Below are positions 44,168 through 56,137 of a DNA stretch of 64,000 nucleotides, in pieces (position 1 is the first letter of the stretch; every line of letters begins with the position of its first letter). Origin of the DNA: Agapanthus africanus (lineage: Eukaryota; Streptophyta; Magnoliopsida; Asparagales; Amaryllidaceae); contig CM057347.1 of the NCBI GenBank assembly GCA_030015575.1, positions 511,441,176 to 511,505,175 on the forward strand, in the 5' to 3' direction. The notes under the pieces were generated by a model. It was not told the origin of the DNA and made no database searches. It saw nothing but the letters and a program-made list of their open reading frames with translations. Position numbers and translations under genes: made by a program.

Positions 44168-47100
44168 TGTTTCCTGATTTAAAATCAGGAAAGCTTCTGG
44201 GAAAAGCTTCAAAAAGGGGTCACGTGTTGGCACGTGACACCTAAAAGGCATCATCAAGTCAAGTTCAGTTTCCTGACTACGCTGAAGAAAATGGGCTTCA
44301 GAAAGAGTCACGTGCTTCCACGTGACCAGGGTCACGTGGCGACACGTGACATTTAAACGCAAGCGTCAAAGGCACACAAGTTCTCTGATCAAGTCAAGAA
44401 AAGGCTTCAGAAGAGGTCACGTGTTCCCATGTGACCAGGGTCACGTGTGGGCACGTGACGTTCAAGACAGCAGACTCGTTCTCCAGACGAACCAAGGAAA
44501 GAGAGTTCAAACAAGGGTCACGTGCTCACACGTGACCAGGAGTCACGTGGTGGCACGTGACGCTTAAGCAACGATCAGAAGACAGAGCGCAAAAGAAAGG
44601 AAAAGGCTCATGCCAAAGGGGGTCACGTGCTCACACGTGACCATGGGCCACGTGGTCACACGTGACCGGCTTTCAAAGCCCATTGTCTTAACAGAATTAA
44701 ATTCTGAAGGAAATTCAAATCTTGCCAAAGGAAAGCAACTATCTGGAACCAATCAAATTAAAGATTCAGAGGTGATGAAATATCATCTATCTATGGGAAA
44801 ATCTCGGGTTTGGAAAGATTTCCCCTTTAAATCTAACCAAAATAACAAGGGAGAATCTCTGGATTTAAAATCCAATGGTGAATAAAATTCACCTAATAAT
44901 TCAAAGGCCCAAAATGGATGCTGAATGCAAATCAAATCTCAATGAAGATTCGTCAAAAACTGATTGATTCGGCTGCTTCTCCTATAAATAGGAGCCAAGA
45001 GACACAGAGAAAAATATATATGCGCAGAGAAGAAAAAAGAAAAAAAGAGGAGAGCTTTGATACTTTGAAAAGACTCGGATCCTCTGCAAAAAACCCTAGG
45101 TAAGAAAGGGAAGGCCTTTTGAAAGAAAGAGAATTTAATTCTCAACAGAGTTTAACTCTGATAATGTAAAAACAGAAGAACATATTTCTTCTCTCTTTGA
45201 TGGAGGACCTGCAAAGTGCACATCTCCCCTTAAGGTTGAGAATTTAATTCTAAATGGGTTGAGATCCTGCCATGCAGATCCAAAACATGGAGAAGGAATA
45301 CAAGCACGAGAATTTAATTCTCACAGAACTATAGGAATTTAATTCCTTTAAAATAAAAGTTAGGGCTTGACCCTATATCATGGGAATTTAATTCCTTCAG
45401 AACAAAAAAGAAACAGGGTTTAACCCTAATTAAGAACCTAGTTCTGTTGCAGCAGCGGGAATTTAATTCCCTTAATCATAATTTAACAGAGGATGGAAGT
45501 TTAAACTCCTTAAAAAGCTTTGTTAGGGTTTAACCCTATTTGGTTTTTTCACATATAGGAGGAATTTAATTCCTACAGAAAATTCAGAGTTAAACTCTAT
45601 CCCAGAATATAAGTCTTCGAAAGGAAGTAGGAATTTAATTCCTCTGAAATTTACAGCTCGAGGAATTTAATTCCTGAAAAAAGATTAACAAAGCCTCTAA
45701 ACAAAATACATGGAGGCAGGGTCACATGTCATCACGTGACCCCCCAAGAGATCTACAGAAAGCCCCTTTGAGGCAGCACCCCACGTGACCCACGTGACCC
45801 TCGGCAGAAGCTCTAATACATAGGCATTTGAATGCCCATCACGTGATGGCACGTGACGCTCTGAAAGACACGATAATCTCAGAATAAATAAAGGGAGGGC
45901 GCTCTCACGTGCTGCCACGTGACCCCTCTTGCCTTAGTGTTTAACACTAAATTAAAACTCTCAATAAAAAGCTTCATCTGCAGTGTTCAACACTGATCTG
46001 TTTTAGTGTTTAACACTAATTTGAAAAGCCTTGTTGCTGGTGTTTAACACCAATTATCTCTTAGTGTTAAACACTAACTTGTCAACCCCATTCCCAGTGT
46101 TCAACACTGACTGCTCTGTAGTGTTTAACACTATGCTTTGGCCCAATTGGCCTAAACGGATAGAGGCAAAGCCTCTCCTGATTGGACTTAGCCCAAGATG
46201 GCCATAAGTCCTCAATTGGTGATTAACTGGTCCAATGGACTCATAACATAATTAATTCGTCGTGACCCCAAGTTGGGCCAAGGACTATTTAATCCACTCC
46301 GGTTCTAGGGTACATCTCGTCACTCCTTTGATACTTGGCATTGTAATCTCTCAATGTCTTCAAAGAGGTAACGGGTCCCGACGACCACACATTGATATGG
46401 ACTGTGGGGTCCTTAAACTCATGTCTAATGCAAATTCCTGGTTACGTGGAACGCGGATAATGTCACTCTTTGACCCCGTGGAAAACGTCCAGAGCGGAGC
46501 CTGGTCCTCGCCAAGCACGGCAGTGAACCCGTGTGAAGCATCCAGAGCACAGCGGACTGTGGAGTCCTTAAACCCATGGACTACGACGTCCTTAACCTTG
46601 ACCGAGATGTCTTAAAACTAACAATGGACTGTGGGGTCCTCGAACCCATGGACTACGACGTCCTTAACCTTGACCGAGACGTCTTAAAACTAACAACGGA
46701 CCGCAATGTCCTTAAACTACCCACGGACCGCAATGTCCTTAAACTACCCATGGACCGCAATGTCCTTAAACTACCCATGGACCGCAATGTCCTTAAACTA
46801 GAACAATAGAGCCCCGTATGCTCTTTTGTCGGATCTAAACGGTCCCGTTTAAGTTGATCTTAGCCTCAAAGATGGCTAACGTATCCTTAAACTTTCAAAC
46901 AGAGTGGACTATAAATCCCCCCAATTAACCCCGGCTTGAGGGTACATCTCTGAACTCCTCTGACATCCGTCGTTGTAATCCTTCAACGTCGTCAGAGAGG
47001 TGATGGGTCCCGACGGCCATACATTCATGGACCACTATGTCCCTAAACTGGAACATTAGAATCCAAACGCTCTTTTGTCGGATCTAAACGATCCCGTTAA

Positions 47101-47605
47101 GTTGATCTTAGTCACAAAGATAGACTAACGTATCCTTAACAAACGTTTGAGTTGATCTTAGCCTCAAGTACGGCTGACGTATCCTCAAACCAAACCCCCT
47201 CCCAAACCCAAATCTAAGATAATACGGATTTGGACTAATCCACGCCCTACGGGAGACGACATAACTCAGTCTCCGTAAACAATCCACGGGCAACAAAATA
47301 CAAAACAGACACCCACGACACGAAGTGACCATCTGGAGAAGGAGAAAGTTGTTACCGCAATGCGGTAGCGTAATTAACTGCAGGGGCTTGCGCCTGCAGG
47401 GAAGAGCGTCCCCATAATCAAAAACCCCTCAAACGAGGGGGAATCTGACGAAGTCTGCTACATCGGACGCATCCGTCTAAACCTTCGATACGTGGTGCCA
47501 TAAATCAACTTGGCATCTTCGAAGAGGTGGACGGATAGCACCAATTAGCATCTGCCCCGAATCTCAGGCAAGACGCGGTGTCGCGCCGTCTTTCGGAGGG
47601 GAACA
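44168..47605 (+). repeat. 3' LTR of the Tat element
   Basis: It is nearly identical to 24573-28036, with about 25 substitutions seen by eye and one fewer GGAC/GTCC unit. It is followed by TSD gagcc and the rest of the Angela RT region. Confidence 0.93.
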
Positions 47606-48061
47606 GAGCCTACCGCAGAAGCGTAGGGTATAATCGATATCCGATCCCTTTCCAAATCAGTCTTGGGAGACATCTCTTTGGATAGGGTGATTCCGTGACA
47701 AGACGGTAGATTACCGCGCTTAGAATCTTCCAAACTGAATCTTTTCAGTATGGTGTTGATATACTTGGACTGCGAAAGTCCCAACATCCTCTTGGATCTA
47801 TAACGATAGATCCGGATCCCCAGAATGTAAGAGGCATCACCCAGGTCTTTCATGGAGAACCTGTGTGACAAGAATCTTTTGACAGATTGTAGCATAGGAA
47901 TGTCATTTCCTATCAATAGAATGTCATCCACGTACAAGATGAGGAATACGACAGTTCGTGCTACAACTTTACTATATATACATGGTTAATCTGGATTTTT
48001 GATAAAGTCATATTCTTTTACCGTTTCATCAAAACAGATGTTCCAACTCTGCGATGCCTGC
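47606..48061 (-). pseudogene. Angela-like Copia RT centre segment
   Basis: The minus-strand frame shows the RT catalytic block YVDDILLIGNDIPML, then KDLGDASYILGIRIYR and LSQSKYINTILKRF, all Copia RT signatures. It is bounded on both sides by insertion duplications (gagcc on the left, cctgc on the right). It is a fossil fragment. Confidence 0.88.
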
Positions 48062-48126
48062 TGTTTCCCTCCGAACGGCGGCCGGGACGCGGGACGTCTC
48101 GCCTGAGGTTCGGGGCAGATGCTAAT

Positions 48127-51100
48127 TGTCACGCCCCGCTTTCCAGAGTACGTAAGATTGGGCACGTGACATAGCCAACCATGCTACCTGTGGGTAGGAC
48201 GCATCCGTCCACAGTCACATTACGGTTGTAAAGATATCAAGAACAGAAAAATAAACTAAACTAATACATGTCCAAATCCATAATAACAAGAATCAATAAA
48301 CAATAAGTGCGGAAGCTAATGATCCAATACAATGAATAAACAGTACGTCCCATAATGCGGGCTCACATCTGGAAATGAACAGAAATAAATAAACTAAACC
48401 CTAAGGACTCACTGTTCAGCCTGCTGGCTGAAGTACTCCTGCTCGGTCGTCGACAAAGGTACGGAATCTGGGCCATGCAAAACCCAGACGTCAGCGCGTC
48501 AAAACATCAAGTATATAGCATAAACATGGTAATAAGCAATGCAAGTATGAACATGAATAAAGCAATAATAAGAGATAACAAGCAGGGTAATGTGCAAAGG
48601 TGACTAAACTGTCCTATCAGGTTTTCTACTTTATAGTCTTTGAAATCAATTGATGAATCGTCGATGTAACCTAATAGTATCCCGTACATACCCGGGACCA
48701 CGGCCACAATATTCTCGGCGGCAGCCGAGACATGCCGTAAGGCACAGAATAGGAAAGTATTAGTATCCCGTACATACCCGGGACCACGGCCACAATATTC
48801 TCGGCGGCAGCCGAGACATGCCGTAAGGCACAGAATAGGAAAGTATTAGTATCCCGTACATACCCGGGACCACGGCCACAATATTCTCGGCGGCAGCCGA
48901 GACATGCCGTTAGGCACAGAATAGGAAGGTGTACACTCGGTATTACCCCGTACATACCCGGGATCACGGCCACAATATTCTCGGCTGAAACCGAGACATG
49001 CCGTTAGGCACAGAAAGGAATGTGTACACTCGAACGGTAGTGAACTGTCGAGTTACAAGTCAGGTTCATCTTTGATTTCCCCATACCCCCAAGCTATGTA
49101 TGTCAGGTCAGGTATTCAGTAGTCAAGGACTAATGCCAACACAAAGTCAAGTAAAAGTAGGTCTGTCTGGATCGACAACAGGAATGGTTAGGTTGTCGGC
49201 ATTAGGCATGAAATCATGAAACAGGTCATGTCATGGTACAGCAGGATGAGTCGGTATGTATGTGTATGTCAGGCGTAGCAGGGTCAGGCCAATATGTCGT
49301 GTAATCGAGTAAGTGCTCACAACAGGTATACAATCAATAATGAACAGCAGCAGGAAACAGTAATTAACCACAATATTCCATATAACCACAGTGATGTTTG
49401 TATTCTCTTATTAACCGGTTCAATCATCTTTAGGGTGCAATAGCCACAAGGTAAAGCAATATCCACAATTATAAATTAAGGAACTACATGAAATTATACT
49501 AAATATAATAATAATCCCATGAATGGTTTAACAGTTTAAGCAGATATGATTCAGTCGTTTTATTTAGTTAAAGCATGGATTGATGTGGGTTAATTAATTA
49601 CGAGGAACTGTTGTAACGATTCCAGTATAAAGATAACTGCAATAATATGATATCAAATGCCATCATTAAGCTGTGGTATTAAATAGTATGAGTTCAAATG
49701 CGTGGCAAGACTAGATCTCGCACGCTAGCATGTTAGAGCAAGTATTCAGATACTTGCCTCGACGGTTCGCAAACTGGAACACGGATGCGATGTCGGCAGA
49801 AAATGCGATATGATAGCACGGGCCACGGATCGAGTCCCAACAGAGAACAACGGGATCACACGGACCAGGGGGCTTCGCTGGAGCGTCGGGTTCGCCAAGA
49901 CGGCACGGTCGGATTCCGGCAAAACGCGACAACAAGTTAGAAACAGACAAAAGATTCAATGCGATCAGCGGGGGGTTTATACTGCACAAAGGAAAGATAG
50001 GGATGCTCACCGAGAGATACCAGGGACGGCCACGACGGGCTCGACGGCGATGGGACGCCGGCGAGGCAACGGCGGCGGCGGCTGCAAGGGCTGAAGGCCT
50101 CGGGTGTGCGGGCGAGGGTGCTGCGGCGAGCTAGAGGAAAGGGCGGTCGGCTCTGGTGGTCGAGGGGGAGAAGGAGGTGGCCCTGGTGACGGCGGCGAGG
50201 TCGCCGGCGCGTTCTCCGGTGAACAGCGGGGTAGGCGATGGGTGAAGGCTCGGGTTGGTGGTCCGGCGAGGAGAGGAAGGGAGGTGATGACGAGGTCGTG
50301 ACGAGGAGGATGAGAGGGTGTCGAGGGGGTCGTCGGCGACGGGAGGTCGCGTCGACGGCGAGGTCTGCAGGGTTGGAGGCGTCGTCGGTTTGAGTGCAGG
50401 TGAGGGGGTCGTCGGCGACGGGAGGTCGCGTCGACGGCGAGGTCTGCAGGGTTGGAGGCGTCGTCGGTTTGAGTGCGGGAGAACGAGGGGAGGAAGGTGC
50501 GGTGAGTCTCGTGGTGGCGAGGGCGGCGACGGCGAGGTCGCGGGGGAGTCGGCGGTGAGATCGCGAGGCTAGGGTTAGGGTTTCGTGTGGGTTTCGTGAT
50601 GGAGGAAGATGGGTTGAGGGAGGCTGCATGGGAAATTAATAGAGGAAGAGAGAGAGAGAGAGATTGGAGAGAGATTGAGGGAGGAGAGAGAGAGAGATAG
50701 GGAAAAGGAGCGGGGCCCACGCGGGTGTAATCCCACGCTGGGATTGGCCACGAGAAAGATTTGAATGAGATTGAAATTAAGATTGAAGGAGCTGGGTAAG
50801 TAAAACAGTTGAGGAAAATATATTTTCGTATATATTAAAGTTAAGGTATTAAATTGAAACGGGCCCTTTTTGGCGCGAAATGAAACATTTCCAAATCGCG
50901 CCCGGGTTGCGCCCAAATGTTCCAAATTCAAATTATAGGATTTTAAGCGGGTTCCAAATTTTGAAACTAGGTGTTTAATGATTAAAATGTATGCCCCCAA
51001 GTCGGACACTTGCACGCGCGCGTAGTCGTCCAAACTTGCCCGTTTAGCCAAACGGAACGGAACCTCGATACGCGGACGCTACCACGCGACTAGTGGCGAC

Positions 51101-51280
51101 GAGTAGGCCAACATGGACATCTTAAATTTCATTTTAGGGGTTAAAATTTGTTATGTGCCAAAATGACTTAACCGGTTAAAATTTAGCAATAAACACCAGA
51201 AAAATCAGGAAAATTGGAAATGAGCAATAGACAACCCTCAACTAGTAATATACATAGTATTATTGGGCTCGGGTGTTACA
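48127..51280 (-). repeat. 3' LTR of the Tekay-like element
   Basis: TGTCACGCCCCGC...GGTGTTACA. It contains three full 86-bp repeats (48676-48933) plus a divergent one, and a GA/GGC-rich stretch (50040-50720) where long open frames appear by chance on both strands. A 76-bp or so segment at about 50325-50475 is duplicated here but not in the other LTR. Confidence 0.93.
48676..49015. repeat. 86-bp tandem repeat in the 3' LTR, three units plus one divergent
   Basis: Units start at 48676, 48762 and 48848. Each holds inverted pairs TCTCGGC/GCCGAGA and TGCCG/GGCA. The 5' LTR has four full units, so the number changed after insertion or by template slippage. Confidence 0.85.
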
Positions 51281-51339
51281 TCATACCCAACTACAAAAAG
51301 AATTTCGTCCTCGAAATTCCAAGAATACAAGATAGCTAA

Positions 51340-54300
51340 CTACTGGAAAAGGTGAGGGAATTTCTGCCGGATCTCGTCTTCTCGCTCCCAAGTGGATTCT
51401 CCATGCGATCGATTTCCCCAAGAAACTAGCACAAGAGGGATAACCTTGTTCTTAAGAACCTTTTCTCTCCGATCCTTGATTTCGACTGGTCGCTCCTCAA
51501 AAGTCAGGTCCTCCCGAACGATCAACTCCGAATGATCCAAGACATGAGTCTCATCACGAACATACTTCCGTAGTTGAGACACATGAAACACATCGTGAAC
51601 TCCTGCTAAAGACTGTGGTAACGCCAACCGGTACGATACCTCTCCAACACGCTCCAATATCTCGAAGGGTCCAACGAATCGGGGACTAAGCTTTCCCCGA
51701 CTTCCAAAGCGAATCACTCCTCTAGTCGGTGATATCTTCAGGAATACCAAATCACCCACGGCGAACTCTAGAGGTCTTCTGGACGTGTCGGCCCAACTTT
51801 TCTGTCTGTCTTGAGCTGCCTTCATATGCTTCCTGATTGTATTCACCTTCTCGACTGTCTGTACCACCAAATCTGGTCCTAGTAACCTTCGTTCACCAAC
51901 ATCATCCCAACAAACAGGTGAACGGCACTTACGACCATACAGTGCTTCAAACGGGGCCATCTGAATAGTTGCTTGGAAGCTATTGTTGTACGAAAACTCC
52001 ACCAGGTGTAGATGATCTTCCCAAGAACCTTTGAAGTCCAACATGCAAGCCCTCAACATATCTTCAAGGGTCTGGATCGTTCTCTCTGATTGACCATCAG
52101 TCTGAGGGTGATAAGCTGTGCTAAACTTCAATCGAGTCCCCAAACTATCTTGTAAACTCTCCAAAAGTGCGACAAGAACCGAGTGTCCCGATCGGACACG
52201 ATGCTTACCGGTACTCCATGCAATCTGACAATCTCCTGCATGTACCGCTCTGCCAAAGCCTCCGTCGATTGACCAACCCGAAAAGGAATTAAGTGAGCTG
52301 CCTTGGTCAACCGATCGACAATCACCCATACTGCATTGTTGCCTTTTGGACTCCGCGGTAAAGCTGTCACGAAGTCCATGGTTATATGTTCCCACTTCCA
52401 CTGAGGAATCGGAAGTGGTTGCAACAAACCAGCAACCCTTTGGTGTTCAGCCTTGACTTGCTGACGCACCAAGCACTTAGCCACGAAGCGAGCAATTTCC
52501 CTTTTCATACCTTCCCACCAGAAGTGCTGTCGAATATCTCGGTACATCTTTGTCCCTCCTGGATGTACAGAGTAAGCTGAGTTGTGTGCCTTCTTCATAA
52601 GCTCTTCACGCACATCTCCTTTTGGCACACACACACGGCTACCATATCTCAACGAACCATCTTCATGGATCAGTAAATCGGTTCGTAGTCCGGCTTCCAC
52701 CTGCTCTCGAAACTTTTGTAGTCTAGGATCCTGCGATTGTGTCGCTTTAATCTTCTCAACTAAGGACGATTGTACTTGCAACTGCATCAACTGTCCTGTA
52801 GCACGCGGTAGCACAACCTCCAAGTCAAATCTCCGAAACTCCTCAATGATCTCTCTCTGTGCAGTCAATAACTGAATTGCTGGTAACCGACTTAGCGCAT
52901 CTGGCACGACGTTAACTTTTTCCGGGTGGTACTTAAGATCAAGGTCATAGTCGGCCATCAGCTCCAACCATCTGCGTTGCCTCATGTTCAACTCCTTCTG
53001 AGTGAACACATATTTCAAACTCTTGTGATCCGTAAAGACTTCAACTCTCTCGCCCAGAAGGTAGTGTCTCCAAATCTTCAGGGCGAAGATCACGGCTGCA
53101 AGCTCTAAGTCATGAGTCGGATAGTTCTTCTCATGAGTCTTCAGTTGTCTCGATGCGTAAGCGACGACTTTCCCATTCTGCATTAAAACACATCCCAATC
53201 CTTTTCCAGATGCGTCGCTGTGAATCACCAGTCCTCCTGAATTATCCGGTACGGTCAGGATCGGGGCGGTTATCAACTTCTGCTTCAACGTCTCGAAGGC
53301 CAATGCACATCCATCCGTCCAGACAAACGGTACCTCCTTTCGTGTGAGCTTGGTTAACGGCTCGGCTACGCGAGCGAAGTTCTCCACAAATCTTCTGTAG
53401 TATCCGGCGAGTCCAAGAAAACTCCTTATCTCCGCAACATTCTTCGGAATAGGCCAATCTCGAACTGCTGCAATCTTCTCGGGATCAACGGCGATTCCAT
53501 TGCCCGACACAACATGCCCCAGAAACTTCACTTCTTCCAGCCAGAATTCGCACTTACTCATCTTCGCAAATAATTTCTCTTGTCTTAGCGTTTGCAGTGC
53601 GATCTTTAAGTGCTCAGCATGCTCCTCCGGACTCTTCGAGTACACCAGAATATCGTCGATGAATACCACGATAAACTGGTCCAAGAAAGGTGAAAAGATC
53701 CTGTTCATCAAATCCATAAATATTGCCGGCGCATTAGTCACTCCGAAGGGCATCACTAAATACTCGAAATGCCCATACCGAGTCCGAAACGCCGTCTTGC
53801 AAATGTCTTCTGCCTTCACTCGGACCTGATGATATCCTGATCGCAAGTCCAGTTTCGAGAATACCCTCGCGCCACTAAGCTGCTCAAAGAGTTCTCCAAT
53901 GCGAGGGATCGGGTACTTGTTCTTAATAGTCACCCGGTTCAATTCTCGATAATCAATGCACATCCTTCTCGTGCCATCCTTCTTCTTTACTAAAAGAACT
54001 GGAGCTCCCCACGGCGAGTTGCTACTTCGAATCCATCCCTTCTCGAGTAATTCACCCACTTGTTTCTTAACTTCTTCCAATTCCACCGGTGCCATCGGAT
54101 AATAAGATTTTGATACTGGCGCTGCACCAGGAATGAGGTCAATCGCAAACTCCACATCTCGCTTCGGTGGTAAGCCCGAAATGTCTTCAAACACATCCAT
54201 AAAGTCGCGGACAACTGCCGGCTCTTCATTACTATCCACTACCATAGCCGCAAGAACAATGTTCGTCGGCCTAGCCCTAAACTCGACTGGCCCGACAGAA

Positions 54301-54704
54301 CTGCTTCCTCCGATGAAAGTAAACTCAGGGTGTCCGGGAATCTGGAAAATTACTTTCCTTGCCCTACAATCAATGTGTGCGTGGAAAGTGCCAAGAAAAT
54401 CCATTCCCAAGACTACTTCATAACTGCCCGTATCAATCACCAAGAAATCTGCTAAAAGCTCCCGTCCGCAAACAACAACTGTACAATCTCTACATTCCTT
54501 ACTAGCTATGATTTTCCCATTCCCAGTGTGTATGTCCCAGAAACTAGACAGGGTCGTGCAGGTGATCGAGTGTGTAGTTACAAATTTGGATGACATAAAA
54601 CAGTGGGATGCTCCGGAATCAAATAATGCCAATGCGGGAAAACCACGAACGAGTACAGTACCTGAAACTACTTCTTCTGATGCCTTGGCTTCCTCGGCTG
54701 TCAA
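51340..54704 (-). pseudogene. pol: Tekay-like Pol: protease, RT, RNase H, integrase, chromodomain
   Basis: Minus-strand order: protease with [14 protein letters not shown] with [27 protein letters not shown] and the catalytic [11 protein letters not shown], RNase H with [13 protein letters not shown] and [10 protein letters not shown], integrase with a [11 protein letters not shown] zinc region, [10 protein letters not shown] and AYHPQTDGQSERTIQTLEDM, the GPFEILERVGEVSYRLALP tail, and a final ESTWEREDEIRQKFPHLF block. The last block is the chromodomain of Tekay-type chromoviruses, which by family knowledge steers insertion toward heterochromatin. All domains are present and well conserved. 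The coding region has about one interruption. Confidence 0.85.
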
Positions 54705-54752
54705 TGTGAAAGCTCGACCCTGGTTGGGTCCTTGTGTCAGCTGTTTCTGCCC

Positions 54753-55769
54753 TTAGAACGGTCTCTGCGGAGGCTTCTGTATCTCATCCCTCGTGCGAAG
54801 CTTCGACGGACAAGCACTCACTGCGTGATCGGCTGCTCCACAAACCAGACAAAGTCCCAATCTCCTTCGACAATCCTTTTGCATGTGGCCCGGTAAATTG
54901 CAGTAGTTACAACTTATGCTCTTTCTTCGATCGACGATCACAGGCTTCTTCATTGGCGCTACACCTCTACGGTCCACTGGAATACCTCTGCGCCCATGAT
55001 CTCGGTTAGGTACAAATGTAGGCTTCCTGGCCGCAACTGCTGTCTGGTGAAGGTTCCCTTTCGATCCTGATAAACTCTGCTGCTCTCTGGCTGCCGTAAG
55101 AACCTGTGAGAAAGTGGTCAAACCCAGGGAGACAATCTGCCTCTGGATGTCCACATCCAAACTGCGCAAGAACCTTCGCGCCCTGTCTGCCTCCTTGGCG
55201 ACTAAGGGTCCAGCGAAACGGCTGAGTCTCGTCCATTCCGCTGCGTGTACATCCACAGCTGCTCCATTTTGTTTCAGCCCAATAAATCTCTCCTCCATTT
55301 CCTCCCGTGCAGTCCGCGGGAAGAACTTTTCCAAGAAACTTTTGGAGAAATCCGCCCAACTGATTGGCTTGGACAAGCGGGTCTCCTCCACAAGCCACCA
55401 CTCTCGGGCGTAATCCACCAGCTGAATGCGCACCACATCAACTCTCTTGTCTTCAGGGATCTGTGCCGCAACCAATAAGTTCTCCGTGTCCACGAGCCAC
55501 TGCTCGGCTGGCAACGGCTCCTCCAAGCCAGTGAAAGTAGTAGGACCCAACCGTCTGAAATCTGCCACAGTCCCTACTCGGTCGACTGGCTTCGCTACAG
55601 CGGTGTTTACAGACTGCTGCATAGCCTGCAAACCCTCCTGAAATGAATCTGCTTGCTGCTGGATCAGCTCAGTTTGCCTCTTCTGATTTTCCAACATCCC
55701 GCGTATCACTCCTAACATGGCGGCTTCATCCACACGCCTCTGATACGTCTTGAAATTCTTATCTGCCAT
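54753..55769 (-). CDS. gag: Tekay-like Gag protein
   Basis: 338 residues from MADKNFKTYQRR. The Gag core runs from about residue 70 to 235 (TFTGLEEPLPAEQWL, FLEKFFPRTAREEMEERF). Two zinc knuckles follow near the C-terminus: CNYCNLPGHMQKDC and CLVCGAADHAVSAC. By family knowledge it forms the virus-like particle. Its start lies about 370 bp inside the 5' LTR end, the usual leader length. Confidence 0.88.
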   Translation of the reverse strand: MADKNFKTYQRRVDEAAMLGVIRGMLENQKRQTELIQQQADSFQEGLQAMQQSVNTAVAKPVDRVGTVADFRRLGPTTFTGLEEPLPAEQWLVDTENLLVAAQIPEDKRVDVVRIQLVDYAREWWLVEETRLSKPISWADFSKSFLEKFFPRTAREEMEERFIGLKQNGAAVDVHAAEWTRLSRFAGPLVAKEADRARRFLRSLDVDIQRQIVSLGLTTFSQVLTAAREQQSLSGSKGNLHQTAVAARKPTFVPNRDHGRRGIPVDRRGVAPMKKPVIVDRRKSISCNYCNLPGHMQKDCRRRLGLCLVCGAADHAVSACPSKLRTRDEIQKPPQRPF

Positions 55770-56115
55770 GGTCCTGAAATCAAAACAAACAACATTAGCA
55801 TGATGATAGATTCAATATATAAATCAAGGCTAGAACTCCAAGATACTTAAATAGAGTGCTGCATTGTAGCTATGCCGCGGTATCATAGCCGCAATTACTT
55901 AACTCCACCCAAGTCGCCTAAGTCCTAGAGATAACAAGAAGTTAGGTTTTCGAGTTAACAGTGCAAAGTAAGTTTGCATGTCGACATGATCTGGAAGAAT
56001 GATTCAAGGACGGTAAAACGGTCAAGGTGGCAGGACATGTCTCCTAATCACGGGTATTATGATTCGCGTATCGGGTGCAATACCCAACTACAAAGAATCA
56101 ACCCAATTAACCTAT

Positions 56116-56128
56116 GGCTCTGATACCA
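56116..56128 (-). promoter_or_regulatory. Primer-binding site (initiator Met tRNA type)
   Basis: The minus strand reads TGGTATCAGAGCC, matching the 3' end of plant initiator methionine tRNA, nine bases inside the 5' LTR end at 56138. It fixes the element's orientation as minus. Confidence 0.88.
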
Positions 56129-56137
56129 AAAGAACCA

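Larger units (their letters stand above)
24573..47605 (+). mobile_element. Full-length 23.0-kb Tat-lineage Ty3/Gypsy element, TSD gagcc
   Basis: Two 3.44-3.46 kb LTRs in the same orientation (24573-28036 and 44168-47605) bound a PBS, gag, pol with two RNase H domains, a 6.8 kb tail full of repeats with antisense ORFs, and a polypurine tract (GTGGGGGCATT, 44157-44167). The TSD gagcc is at 24568-24572 and 47606-47610. Two RNase H domains (one archaeal-type, before integrase) define the Tat lineage, and the size is like Ogre-type members. By eye the LTRs differ at about 25 positions plus one repeat unit, so the insertion is recent, very roughly a few hundred thousand years at grass-like rates. 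Almost whole, with about one or two coding interruptions. Confidence 0.93.

Noticed and set aside
50007-50720. Long Pro/Arg-rich open frames on the minus strand, duplicated at 58034-58754
   Set aside because: They lie in G+C-rich, low-complexity LTR DNA. Several frames are open at once and no domain is seen.
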